64,000 bases of DNA from Deroplatys truncata (taxonomy: Eukaryota > Arthropoda > Insecta > Mantodea > Mantidae). The DNA lies in assembly GCA_030765065.1 (NCBI GenBank), contig CM060990.1:211521290-211585289 (forward strand). The letters are read 5' to 3'. Below, one piece after another: positions 47,601 through 58,203 of the stretch. The position numbers and the translations under genes are program-made. Under the pieces are notes generated by a model. It was not told the DNA's origin, ran no database searches, and was given only the letters and a program-made list of their open reading frames with translations. The first letter of the stretch is position 1. Each line of letters begins with the position of its first letter.

Positions 47601-47947
47601 TTCGCGTTCCTTCCTTCTGTTCGACCCCGAGGGTAAATATAGATTCACCAGAAGAATATTACTGTCCTGCAATAATAAGGATGTAATCCTACCACTCACA
47701 TGCCTCTCCGCTAATCGAATACCACAAGGCGAGCGGTAAACATCGCTGTACCTTGCTGGGAATCCCCAACATTGGAAACGTAATTATATTGCGGTCCAAA
47801 GAAATCTAGCTTGTGTTCATTATTCTCCTGCAAAAACAGAATATCAATGTCATTATCGTACACAAAATCTCTTAACAAAGTTTGCTTGGCTCTATTCCTG
47901 AGACAATTCACGTTCACGGTCGCCAAGGTTTGAAGTATCAACACCAT
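44659..47947 (-). pseudogene. LINE copy 2 ORF2 (APE endonuclease, reverse transcriptase)
   Basis: ATG at 47947 (MVLILQTLATVNVNCLRNRA). The endonuclease is better kept than in copy 1: LFLQENNEH with the catalytic Glu, ILLGGDFNCVISAKDQ (47550) and FSDHHSLIMR (47310). Private lesions are a TAG at 46952-46954, a 5-nt insertion near 45710, a TGA near 45110 and a CAA-to-TAA change near 44747. The TAA at 46907-46909 is shared with copy 1. RT blocks NADYKLFTKILANRL, ALDFTAAFDRI, SIRQGCPLSMMLY and AYADDVTLII are in one frame (46385-45672). The C-terminal knuckle reads CKRCGGVDTQIHRITTC. Confidence 0.85.
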
Positions 47948-47961
47948 ATAAACGAGGAGGA

Positions 47962-49135
47962 TTACTTGTTCACCGGCTTACTCGGTTTTCTGGACTGCCT
48001 TGTCAGTGACGACGCACTCTTTTTACATGCGTTTTTCTAATCGAGGATCACGTTGGCTAACTATAACCCCGTACACGGATGGCGTAGTGGTAACGGTATT
48101 CTCAGCTAACGAGTCATCTATCTGCACTTCCTCCACCATGGAAGAAGTAGCTGCTGATGCAACCTCGTCCGGCACGCTGACACCTGTTTCTGTCGACTCC
48201 ACCACTTCCCTTACTGAAAACGTGTCCTTGCAAGTCGCACTAGTCTCCACTGCCTCTAAGACAGTCTGAGTTTCCATATTGTTGTCGTCGGACCAAGGTT
48301 GACCATCTACGACGACTGCTTTGCTTAGGTTTTCCTGCAAATTACAAGAACTGTCGTGAGCTACACCTGTGATGTCATCACTCTTCGCATGCTCTTCAAA
48401 GGTTACATCGCGGCTATACTGCCGGTCAGCCACTGTCTCCACATTAAGCAACTGTTGTCCAGAGTCGGTTGCTACCGCCGCTAGATGTTCTGGTAACGGC
48501 ATCCGTTGTTTTGGAAGCGTACCAGCAACCAATTTCGCCCAAGTGGGCGTATCCTTTTCAGCATTTGGCATTCGCGGCATTGGTTTCCTGGGGCACTGAT
48601 TACGCAGATGACCGGCCGTATGGCACACGTAATAGGTTGGTCGGTATAACTCACCAAAGCGGAATAACCCCCGACATTCAGAAACGATGGTATATGTTTT
48701 TTCAATAGCATGTGTACAGTACGTACTCCATTGGTGACTTTATAGCGATAAGAGGAATTCCAAATATCGTCACTCACCTGCAGCACAGTGCCATAAACTG
48801 CTAATGCCATATTTATCTTCCGGTTGGAAAAACTCAATGGAAAATTATACACTTTGACTAAAACCAGCTACATCGAGTATCACCTTAGTCCGTTGTCCAT
48901 TTGACAATACAAAACTAACTTCTCCATTTGACTGTTTCAAAACCTCCTCCACAATGTCTGGCGTTTTGCATTTAATGAAGAGTTGTCTAGTAATACCATT
49001 AACTTGTAATCCGGTGATATCGTCCTCTTCCAATTTTAGCGTATCAAAAATCCATTCATTTATCTCATAAGCAGTCGGTCGAATGATATCTCGTTCCGCA
49101 AAACTAACAACCAGAGTTGTAGGACGATTATCCAT
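47962..49135 (-). pseudogene. LINE copy 2 ORF1
   Basis: The start is intact (MDNRPTTLVVSFAERDII, ATG at 49135) and runs to a stop at 48845-48847, where the main frame continues at +1 exactly as in copy 1. The RNA-binding-like region is preserved. A 7-nt deletion near 48627 removes part of the CCHC knuckle (CAIC becomes CAIR) and breaks the frame. A 4-nt insertion near 48030 breaks the basic tail. The protein would have been about 390 residues if read across the shared break. Confidence 0.8.
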
Positions 49136-49316
49136 GTCGAAGTATGTCTTACACGTATATATATGGCTATAAAAACATAGACGAGGCTGTGAATATTATA
49201 GCAAACTAGAACAAGGAACGGCGTAGAGTAAAATGTAAACACACCGACCGGTTGAACTGCCAGCCACACACGCACACAGCAAACAACCTCTCGGCACGCC
49301 AGCTACTGCACGACTG

Positions 49317-49865
49317 ACATCGCACGATAAAGGACGAAAGATAAACGTACAAAGCTCCATGCACATAGGTAAAAGTTAAAGTTACTGACGAATGGAAGGG
49401 CCCCCGCAAGGGCAACCAGATCCGGATGACGACGGGCGCAAGCATGGACGGGATCCCTAATGTTTCCAGATTGAGCGCATTCGCCGCTGCCCGGGCCCAC
49501 CTACAAGCCTCATAACCCCCGGCAATCCCCCTATGGTGGGACCCACTCGGAGACGGGACCTAACTGAGCAGTCCCGCAACGACGCTAGGGAAGAAACCCC
49601 TACAGAGCGCACATCAACCGCCCTGCCGCAACCCGCCGAACACAATCTTCTGGTACTACAACCCTGAAACAAATGCAAATGAGGACGATGAATAGAGGAA
49701 ATGAGGGATAGGAAAGTCGTGGTAGAAGAACTACTTCAGCATTCCTCTGCCGACTCAGGAAAGCCACGAAAAACCCACGGGTAAAACTGGGCGGTCGCCG
49801 GGGATCAAACCCGGAACCTCCCAATTGTGAGTCGCCATCGTTACCGCGACGCCACCTCTCTCGGT
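49317..49865 (-). mobile_element. tRNA-derived SINE, family A relative (copy A5), next to LINE copy 2
   Basis: On the minus strand the head ACCGAGAGAGGTGGCGTCG and B box GGGTTTGATCCCCGG lead into a body with 'GGGTTTTTCGTGG', 'GGCAGAGGAATGCTG' and 'TTTCAGGGTTGTAGTACCAG' blocks. The LINE 5' end lies directly beyond its 3' part, so the LINE probably inserted in or beside the SINE tail. The exact SINE 3' end is uncertain for that reason. Confidence 0.7.
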
Positions 49866-49879
49866 CCCCCATGTGTGAC

Positions 49880-50327
49880 CTGTGCACAGGAATGCGTCAC
49901 AGAGGCAGACCAAGATGGAGATGGGCAGACTTCACAATACATATAGGTCAAAATTGGTCCAGAATAGCAAGGGGTATGGAAACGTGGAGAGCAATCGGAA
50001 ATAGACTCCAAAGTAGACGAAGTGTCAATTTACAACCGACACATAAATAGAGCCACGCCAATTAGGACAATTCAAAGCGGGTGCAATGAAGTATGTACTG
50101 CGTGGTCAACCCGAACAACACAAAAAATGTGCAGAATGTAATTTGTTCTGTATAGTGCATAGAGATCAAGACAAATCATTACATTAATGTGAAACAGAGA
50201 CAGTTCACAACAAACGAATTGTACAATAGACGTAAATACAACCCTAGCGCGGAATAGCTCACCGCATTAATGACCTAAGAGCTACCCTATAGCAGGAGAC
50301 CTTTGGTCTTCATGTACAAAATGGGCT
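49880..50327. other. Unassigned stretch
   Basis: A coding-like patch at about 49895-50050 reads QDGDGQTSQYI-like pieces (RIARGMETWRAIGNRLQSRR), typical of retrotransposon-derived tails in insect genomes, but it is too short to assign. Confidence 0.35.
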
Positions 50328-50330
50328 CTT

Positions 50331-50361
<31 letters not shown>

Positions 50362-50382
50362 TTATTATTATTATTATTATTA
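50328..50382. repeat. (CTT)n then (ATT)n microsatellite
   Basis: About eleven CTT units followed by about seven ATT units. Confidence 0.95.
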
Positions 50383-50529
50383 CTGTTATATTAAGCTCTC
50401 ATTTATAGGTCTGATAACATAAGTCTACTAGAAGTTATAGGCATATCTGTATATTTCATACAAGCTCTGAGATAACTATTAATGTTTAAAACTTCTTTCG
50501 CTTCGAATTCGACTTTTATAAATTGCAGG

Positions 50530-50950
50530 ACACAAAAATAAATTAGATTTTATTTATGGACGCTCTTTAACTACCATGGGTTTAAGCGTCCCGTTCTATA
50601 CTGGGCGTAAAAGACCGGAAAGTTTTCTCAGAGGCCTCATTATCAGGTTTGAGGATCCTTTACGTGCCGTAAATCTACGAAACGGGGCCACCGGCATTAC
50701 TTCCCTTCCGAAGGAAGCCCTGCTAAGGATTTTAACGCCCAAAAAAAGCTGTAACGTTCCGCCGGGTTTGAGCCCACGACTTCAGGAACTGGAGGCTAGT
50801 ATGGTGCCCCTAGATCGCGGAGAACGGCAAATGCGCGATAGTATAGGTATCGCGGAAAATAATTTCCTAAGAGTGCAAAACTATCGAAGATACGTGATTT
50901 GTAAAAGGGAACTGTGGTCTATGAATTCCAAGCTGTTCGCCTTGGATTGA
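50530..50950. other. GC-richer segment with a 124-codon open frame, probably a repeat
   Basis: The segment is distinctly less AT-rich than its surroundings and has an open plus-strand frame from ATG at 50576 to TGA at 50950. The protein matches no family I know. On the minus strand GTGGGCTCAAACCCGG (about 50764-50779) resembles a pol III B box, which suggests a SINE-like or other repeat rather than a gene. Confidence 0.3.
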
Positions 50951-51109
50951 AGTCAATTTGAATATAGGACATTAATCAATTAACTCACTCTATGTTGTTA
51001 TAAATACGCACTAGTGTAGAATGAAAACGCTATGCTCATGTAGTGCATTCACTTTATTTGAACACAAATAAAGTACTAGTTACACTGAGTTAAGAAGAAC
51101 GAGAGTTTG

Positions 51110-51254
51110 ATTATCCACTAATTATGAATTTTTAGTTTCTCTTCTACGTATAGTAAGTAGGGGAAGTATTGTATTCCACCCATAAGTTCATTGGAAATAT
51201 ATGTTTTGAGGTCCCTGAATACAAAAAAAAAATTTTTAGAAAAAGGGCCACGTG

Positions 51255-51300
<46 letters not shown>

Positions 51301-52095
51301 CGCGCGCGCGTGTGTGAATCTGTGAACAGCAAAACTCAACGAAAAGTCGGATAAATACCAAACTTGGTATTCAAGTTCAGCATCTTCTAAAGATGCGATA
51401 CGAACATTTTCAGGAAAATCCCACCATCTCCAGCCACGCTTTATATGGAACATTTTTCGAAAATTTTTATTTTTTAAAAATGGCTCTAACAATTTTGATT
51501 ACAATATCGTATATTAAAGGTATTTACATTGCAAATAAAGTGCATATTTGAATACTCTGGGAATAGCCTGTGAAGTCCTCTCCCTTGAGAAGGAATGTTA
51601 TATAATCTTGTATACAGGTAAATATTAAGAGACAGACGAAAACGTACTACACAAAAATGTAGATATCTTTAAAAGAGACAATTTCTTTCAAATAACTTTT
51701 TTGTAGCATAAGCCGCTTCCGAGATATCCGTTATTAATAGTTCGAATTGTTCAATTACTTTGTCATACCTTTTAAGTTTTGTCGATTTTCAGTTGTTTCT
51801 CGCATTGCATGGGAATAGTATGGAATTTTAAGAATAGCATATAACGTCCAGTTCTTAAACTTTGACTATCGCTGTTCCTTTTGTATCTATAACGACATGT
51901 GTAATGTAGCTCTTTCTACAAAGGTTTATCTGGATTGAAAAGAAGCAGCTAGGAAAATAAGCTTTTTGTAGTTTGTATAACCACTAATAAACGATAAAGG
52001 CTAGAAAAAGTCATGTGAATGCAACATATAAGATTTTTTGTTTATTGTTTTAAAGAGGAGTTTTGGCTTTGTGATACGTAAAATTCCTTATGTAA
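51110..52095 (+). repeat. Hairpin-monomer/body repeat, plus copy
   Basis: One hairpin monomer (about 51128-51240), the (TG)n(CG)n tract, and then about 780 bp of AT-rich body with the blocks 'CTGTGAACAGCAAAACTCAA', 'ACCAAACTTGGTATTCAAGT', 'TTTTTAAAAATGGCTCTAA' and 'GACTATCGCTG'. The same blocks occur in order from 56043 and 57370. Ended by insertion of the mariner element at 52100. Confidence 0.75.
51259..51316. repeat. (TG)n(CG)n(TG)n tract
   Basis: About 17 TG units, then about nine CG units, then three TG units. The alternating purine-pyrimidine run of 58 bp has strong Z-DNA potential. ORFs encoding Cys-Val or Thr-His repeats here are artefacts. Confidence 0.95.
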
Positions 52096-52099
52096 TTTA

Positions 52100-53566
52100 C
52101 AGTGTGTCCATAAAAGTACTGTAATAATTTGAACTGGTATTGCATCACTTTGGATGGTCGTATTTGGGCGAAGTTGGTTGCATTCGAAAGAAAAACTCAA
52201 ATATTTGTGTGCATGTCAACAATGGACGGGATCGCGGGAATCAAACACAGAAACTAAATGCACTCGGGTTTGTGATTAGTCGATATGGGTTCATTGTTGG
52301 GTATTTAGCAGCCAGGTTACATTTGAATGTTTGCTTTTAAAATTGTGTTGTTATCAAAGATGCTTTTAAAATTGTGTTGTTAGAAGTTTTAAGGAGATAT
52401 GGCGAACCCACAAGGACGTACTTGATATGTTTTGAATATCATGACATGCAGAGTCTGGTGCAGGTTAAGCGTGCTTTTAGGCGAAGGTTTCAACATCAAG
52501 CTCTTACACACACGTAAATTTTAAAGTGGTACCGTGATTTTGTGGATCGTGGCATCATATGTCATCAAAGGAAAGGCCATTCAGGGAGACCGTCTGTCAA
52601 TGCGGGGATTGTGAAACAAGTGCGGGAGGCATTTGTATGTAGCCCTAAGAAGTCTGTCCGTAGAGCTAGTCAGCAGTTAGACATCCCTTAATCCACCGTA
52701 TCGAAGATCCTGCGTACGCGACTGAAGTTTCACCCCTACAAACTGCAATTACCGCATAAGTTGGAATCTGATGACCCTGCAAAACAATTAGATTTCTCTG
52801 AATATTCATTGGTACTGATGCAGGATAATGAAAATTTATAAGAAAAAATAACTTTTGGTGATGAGACAACATTCCACGTTGGTGAAAAAGTGAACAGGCA
52901 TAATGTTAGGATTTGGGGAAGCCAGACTCCACATGCCATTTTGGAAGTGGAAAGAGACTCCCGGAAAGTGAATGTCTTTTGTGCCGTATCGAAACGTCAA
53001 GTCTAGGCACATTTTTCTTTCTGTCGAGAGGCCACTGTCAAGGGTTAAACTTATTTTCACATGCTCACTGAATGGTTATTTCCACAACTAGAAGAAGAAG
53101 GCAACAAATTTATTTTCCAGCAAGATGGAGCACCCCCTCACTGGAATTCACATGTTCGGGAGCATCTGAATGAGCGGCTTCCAGGATGATGGATTGGACA
53201 TCCCGGAAATGGTGATAATGTCTTCTACAAGTGGCCGCCGAGGTCGCCTGACTTGACGGTCTGTGACTTCTTTTTATGGGGTTACATAAAGAATTGTGTC
53301 TATGTACCCCCATTGCCTCAAAACCTGCAAGACGTGCAACATCGTAGTACTGCTACCATCCAGTCCATTTCATCAGATATGTTGGAGCGTGTGTGGCGTG
53401 AATGGGAATATCGTCTTGATATCTGCAGCGCCATATTCAATGTCTATGAGATATAGTAAAAATATTTGACTTTTTCTTTCAAATGTCACCAACTTAACCC
53501 AAATACGGCTATTCAAAGCGACGCAATACCAGTTCAAAGTATGACAGTATGTTTATGTACAGACGG
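52100..53566 (+). mobile_element. DD41D mariner-like DNA transposon, decayed
   Basis: About 1.47 kb bounded by imperfect inverted repeats of about 65 bp: left 52100-52165 (CAGTGTGTCCATAAAAG...), right 53503-53566. The shared inner block TTTGAACTGGTATTGC recurs in reverse at about 53526-53541. TA lies just before the left end (52098-52099); a matching TA on the right is not kept. It encloses a broken transposase gene. It lies within a copy of the hairpin/body repeat. Confidence 0.85.
52340..53459 (+). pseudogene. Transposase of the DD41D mariner-like element
   Basis: Cut-and-paste transposase. Readable pieces: a helix-turn-helix N-terminus (about 52440-52700), FGDETTFHVGEKVNRHNVRI with the first catalytic Asp (52858), FQQDGAPPHWNSHVREHL with the second (53122), and WPPRSPDLTVCDFFLWGY with the third (53245). 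The C-terminal tail MLERVWREWEYRLDICSA is open to the stop at 53457. About 41 residues separate the second and third Asp, the DD41D spacing known for rosa-type elements. At least four in-frame stops (for example near 52690, 52840, 53004 and 53189) inactivate it. Confidence 0.8.
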
Positions 53567-53569
53567 CTC

Positions 53570-54060
53570 CAAATGTTTTCGGTTCCACCTCTAGGGGTAG
53601 GCGGGGTGCATTATCCAGAGGCTATACCAGGTGCCTTAGCCTATACCTGCTCTACAAAGTTAGAGTGCTAAAGAAAATATCATTCCAACACATTTACCTC
53701 AGACTTGGCTCTAAGAAGTAATAAATGTGAAGGCAGCAATAACATTACAGCACAGCGATATAAGCAGTATAGAAACTAATTTTTAGGAATTAGAGTCATC
53801 ATATTATTGTATAACAAGCAAGTGTTAAAACAAAATGGATTGGTTTTCAATATTCACTACTTTCTCTACCCATTATCAACTAATCTATGCTCTTTATTTT
53901 CATAATGTCCTTATAAAGTAAGGTTTTTTCGTGCACTTTACCTTAATCTGACAACAATTTAGGCCAGAAATTATTTTAAGTTACAGTCTAAGTTACACTT
54001 TTCCCTATTTGGTTGCATGTAAAATGCCTAACGACAAACAGCCGTTTATCTATACCACAA
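53570..54060. other. Unassigned stretch
   Basis: AT-rich, no supported feature between the mariner element and the tandem array. Confidence 0.5.
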
Positions 54061-55990
54061 CTGTTCTTATGTTTACCTATAATAAGTAGGGAAAGTATTG
54101 TATTCCATCCAGAATTTGAATAACGAGATTCACCGGAAATACACGTGTTGAGAGTTCCTGAACCCAAGGAAAGCATTTTTAATTTCTCCACTACGTAACT
54201 ACAGGAGGCGGAGAAAGTATTGTATTCCACCCAAAAATTGTATAGCGAGATTCAACGGATATACACGTTTTGAGACCTCCTGAATCCAAAGAAAGCATTT
54301 TTACTTTCTCTAATACGTAGTTACATGAGGTAGAGAAAGTATTGTATTCCACCCAATAATTCAATGATATTCACAGGAAATACTCGTTTTGAGACTCCCT
54401 GAATCCAAAGGAAAGCATTTTTACTTTCTCTACTCCGAGGTTACAGTAAGTAGAGCAGTATTGTATTCCCCCCAAAAATTAAATAACGAGATTCACCGGA
54501 TATATACGTTTTGAGACTTCCTGAATCCAAACAAAGCATTTTTACCTTCTCTACTACGTAGCTACAGGAGGTAGAGAAAGAATTGTATTCCACCCAAAAG
54601 TTCAATAAAGAGATTCACCGGAAATACACTTTTGGGACCCCCTTAATCCAAAGAAAGCATTTTTGCATTCTCTACTACGTAGTTACAGTAAGCAGAGCAA
54701 GTATTGTGTTCCACCCAAAAGTTGAATAAAGAGATTCATGGAATATAAACGTTTTACGACTCCCTGAATCCAAACAAAGCATTTTTACTTTCTCTATTAC
54801 GTAGCTACAGAAGGTAGAGAAAGTATTGTATTCCATCCAAAAACTGAATAACGAGATTCACCGGATATACACGTTTTGAGATTCCCTGAATCCAATGAAA
54901 GATTTTACTTTCTCTTCTCCGTGGTTACAGTAAGTAGAGCAAGTATTGTATTCCAACCAAAAATTCAATAACGAGATTAATACTCGGAACGGAAATACTC
55001 GTTTTCAGACTCCCTAACACCAAAGAAAGTGTTTTCACTTTTTTACTACGTAGTTACAGTAAGTAGAGTAAGTACTGTGTTAATTCAATAAAGAGATTCA
55101 TCGGAAATACACGTATGAGAACCCTGAATCCAAACAAAGCATTTTTACTTTCACTACTATGTAGCTACAGGAGATAGAGAAATTATTGTGTTCCACCCAA
55201 AAATTCAATAAAGAGATTCACCGGAAATACACGTTTTGAGACTCCCTGAAAGCAAAGGAAACATTTTACTTTCTCTACTACGTAGCTGCAGGAGGTAGAG
55301 AAAGTATTGTATTCCATCACTAAATTCAATAAAGAGATTCACCGTAAATACACGTTTTGAGACTTCCTGAATCCAAAGAAAGCATTTTACTTACTCTACT
55401 ACGTAGTTACAGTAAATAGAGAAACTATTGTGTTCCACCCAAATATTTAATAACGAGACTCATCGGAAATACACCTTTTGAGGCTCCCTGGATCCAAAGA
55501 AATGATTTTTACCTTCTCTACTACGTAGTTTCATTAAATAGAGCAATTGTATTCCACCCAAAAATTAAATAACGAGATTCAACGGATATATACGTTTTGA
55601 GACTTCCTGAATCCAAACAAAGCATTTTTACCTTCTCTACTACGTAGCTACAGGAGGTAGAGAAAGAATTGTATTCCACCCAAAAGTTCAATAAAGAGAT
55701 TCACCGGAAATACACTTTTGGGACCCCCTTAATCCAAAGAAAGCTTTTTTACATTCTCTACTGCTTAGTTACAGTAAGGGGAGAAAGTATTGCGTTGCAC
55801 CGAAAAATTGAATAACTATATTTAACGGAAATACAAGGTTTGGGACACCTGAATCCAAAGTAAGCATTTTTACTTTCTCTAATACGTAGCTACAGTAAGT
55901 AGAGAAACTATTGTGTTCCACCTAAAAATTCAGTGCCGTAATTTCACTAGAAATCATACATGTGACTCCCTGAATCCAATAAATTTATTT
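54061..55990 (+). repeat. Tandem array of about 16 hairpin monomers of ~121 bp
   Basis: The anchor TGTATTCCA recurs at 54099, 54221, 54343, 54462, 54584, 54705, 54827, 54947, 55077, 55187, 55308, 55429, 55548, 55670, 55791 and 55912: spacing mostly 119-122 bp. Each unit carries an inverted repeat (CTTTCTCTAC ... GTAGAGAAAG) around a TACGTA palindrome, then 'GAATAACGAGATTCACCGG', 'ATACACGTTTTGAGACTCCC' and 'GAATCCAAAGAAAGCATTTT'. Loops come in two kinds: GCTACAGGAGG and GTTACAGTAAG. Units differ by scattered substitutions. No coding capacity. It leads into a (GT)n tract and the AT-rich body. Confidence 0.95.
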
Positions 55991-56002
55991 TAGAAAAAGG
56001 TC

Positions 56003-56005
<3 letters not shown>

Positions 56006-56042
<37 letters not shown>
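56006..56042. repeat. (GT)n microsatellite
   Basis: About 18 GT units at the joint between hairpin array and body, the same place as the GT tracts at 8-24 and 51259. Confidence 0.95.
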
Positions 56043-56045
<3 letters not shown>

Positions 56046-56496
56046 ACGAACAGCATAACTCAAAAGCAAAAAATTGGTTAAAAACCGAACTTAGTGTTTA
56101 AGTGCAACTTCTTCCAAGAATGCGACACTGAGATTTTAAAGGAAATCCCCCACTCCTAGCTACCCTTTACATTGGACATTTTTCGAATTTGTTTATACTT
56201 TCAAAAATGGCTCTGAAGATTTTGATTAAAATACTTATGTTTAAGTTACTTTCATGATAAATAGAATGTATATCATTTATTTCTAGGAATAGTCTGTAAA
56301 TTAGTCTTTATTGTAAATGACTTTTGATAATTAGTAAATCGTAGGAGAGACAAAATCTTACTGCACAACTGTAGATCTTTGTAAAGCGCAAAATTTATAT
56401 CAAATAAGTTTTATATTTTACCTGTTCTGAAATATTCTTTGTTATTAGTTTGAATTTTCAAATACTTTATACCTCATTCAACTGCAAATAGCTATT

Positions 56497-56502
56497 GTTT
56501 TT

Positions 56503-56534
<32 letters not shown>

Positions 56535-56551
56535 TCGTTCTTTCTTTTTTT

Positions 56552-56582
<31 letters not shown>
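56497..56582. repeat. (CTTT)n microsatellite
   Basis: About 20 CTTT units with few interruptions. The Lys/Glu-rich or Phe/Ser-rich ORFs spanning it are artefacts. Confidence 0.95.
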
Positions 56583-56621
56583 CGTGTTCATACAAAGAGA
56601 ACAGATTTTTAAAGCTATCAC

Positions 56622-57163
56622 GTCTGTGGCTTGCATTCGGGAGGTCGTGGATTCGATTCCTCTGGCCGATCTTCCTGACCCATGGGTTTTTCGGTTTTTT
56701 TTCCTGGTCGCCAGGCGAATGCTGGGAAGGATTTTCACATCCCGGAATTTCCTGAACCTCCATTTCATCTCAATTCTCATTTCCCTTCATGTTTCATCCG
56801 TTGGTGTCTTTCAGGGTTGGAAGTGTCGGCGATGGGGTTTCGGTGCAGTGTGGCAGGGGAAAAGGATGCTTTTTGTGACTCTCCGTCCCTCGGCTTTCGC
56901 CTGACTGTCGGGAGTATCCTAACCTCCTGGAGGGGCGTTGGACCCCTCTGTGCTGGTTGGGGTCCCCGGTGTGCCTTTCCGTCCGACGGGGAGTCTCTAT
57001 CTGAAAACTTAGGGACCCTGCAATTCCTGTGCCGTCATTGCTGGTTCCGGTCGCCCGGTGTCTCCTCTCGCCTCATCCTTCCTGCCGGAGACGCCCCTTT
57101 GTGGGACGTAGGCACAATATCCACTATGTGGATCAGTGCCGAGTCCCTCCGTAGTCAATCAAT
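56622..57163 (+). mobile_element. SINE family A (copy A6), truncated inside the tRNA head
   Basis: Begins in the middle of the tRNA-like head (TCTGTGGCTTGCATTCGGGAGG), keeps the B box (GGATTCGATTCC), and runs to the 3' block 'GGATCAGTGCCGAGTCCCTCCG'. Flanking repeats AAAGCTATCAC (56611-56621) and AAAACTATCAC (57166-57176) mark the insertion into a body unit of the hairpin repeat. Truncation with a target duplication shows it inserted already shortened. Confidence 0.85.
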
Positions 57164-58002
57164 CCAAAACTATCACATAGTGATCAGCTTTGAGGGATTT
57201 GGCTATCGCTTTAGCTTAATATGTTCTGGTTATATCTACAACGAATTGTGTAAATAAGTCATGTAGGTTTATCGGTATTAACATGACATAGATGCAAAAT
57301 AAGCTTTGTAAGAATAGTTTGTAGAAGAGTGAGTAGAAAATGCAACACATATTTTATAGCAAAAGCTCATTATGCCTGTGTGTCTGTGAACAACATAAAT
57401 CCAAAGCGAAAGGTCTGTTAAATACCAAACTTGATATTTAAGTTCAGCATCTTTCAAAGATATCACTCAAGGATTTTCAAGAAAACCTCGCCCATCTTCA
57501 ACAACACTTTACATGGAAAATTTTTCAAAATTTGTTATTTTCTTAAAAATGACTAATGATTTTGATTAAAATATTCTATGTTTAAAACATTTTCATGACA
57601 AAGGAAATATATATTTTCAACTTACTGGGAAGAGCCTTTCAAGTCTTCTTCATTCTGAATGACTTTTGTATAATTGGTAAACTCTAAAAGATTGGACAAG
57701 TTTTTGCTACACAAGAAATACAGACCCCGTTAAAGCACGCAGTATGTTATACGTTTATATTATGAGATTAACTATTACCCAGATATTTTTTGTTATTGGT
57801 TTGAATAGTTATTGTAACCGAGAAGTCGCTATTCATTTTATTTTTGTCGCGGCCATACAAACAGCATGGAATTTCAAAGCATCACGTAGTGGCATGGTTT
57901 TTTAAAATATCACTATCGCTTTATCTAGGTATACTACAACGAAATGTGTAAATGTGAACTTCTTATTTTGGTATTTAATGAAAGTCCTTTAACCGGGTAG
58001 GC

Positions 58003-58203
58003 TATTACGGACGGCGAATGAACGAAATGGTTAAAATGATGCTCAAATGGGTCCGAGGTCCCTAGAAATTAGAATCTGACTTTCATCTTCTCAGGATAAG
58101 AGGAAACCCTGGAAAAACTTTATCGAGGTAATTCACTCTAACCGAGATTTGAACTCGGGACCTCTTGAATGTGAGGCAGACCCTTACACCACAGAGATGG
58201 GCT
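58003..58203 (-). mobile_element. tRNA-derived SINE (family C)
   Basis: On the minus strand a clear tRNA-like head (GCCCATCTCTGTGGTGTAAGGG as A-box half, GAGTTCAAATCTCGG as B box) is followed by about 130 bp of body (CAGGGTTTCCTCTTATCCTG and 'GGGACCTCGGACCCATTTG'-type blocks). It interrupts a body unit of the hairpin repeat. I see no second copy in the window. Confidence 0.7.

Larger units (their letters stand above)
44639..49316 (-). mobile_element. L1/Tx1-type LINE, copy 2, full length but defective
   Basis: A 4.68-kb sister of copy 1 with the same CAGTCG 5' end (49316) and the same order: 5' UTR, ORF1, ORF2, tail. The tail is TAA/TAAAA-rich (44639-44658) and starts at the ORF2 stop. Similarity to copy 1 is high throughout, with scattered substitutions and small indels. 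Its 5' end abuts the 3' part of a minus-strand SINE (49317-49865). No target duplication could be matched. Confidence 0.9.

Noticed and set aside
51118-51492. Minus ORF with Thr-His and Ala-Arg repeats
   Set aside because: Produced by the TG/CG simple repeat.
54061-55990. CRISPR-like array
   Set aside because: The whole ~121-bp unit repeats with no unique spacers, and the context is eukaryotic transposon-rich DNA; it is a tandem satellite.
56467-56780. Lys/Glu-rich ORFs
   Set aside because: Produced by the (CTTT)n microsatellite plus SINE sequence.
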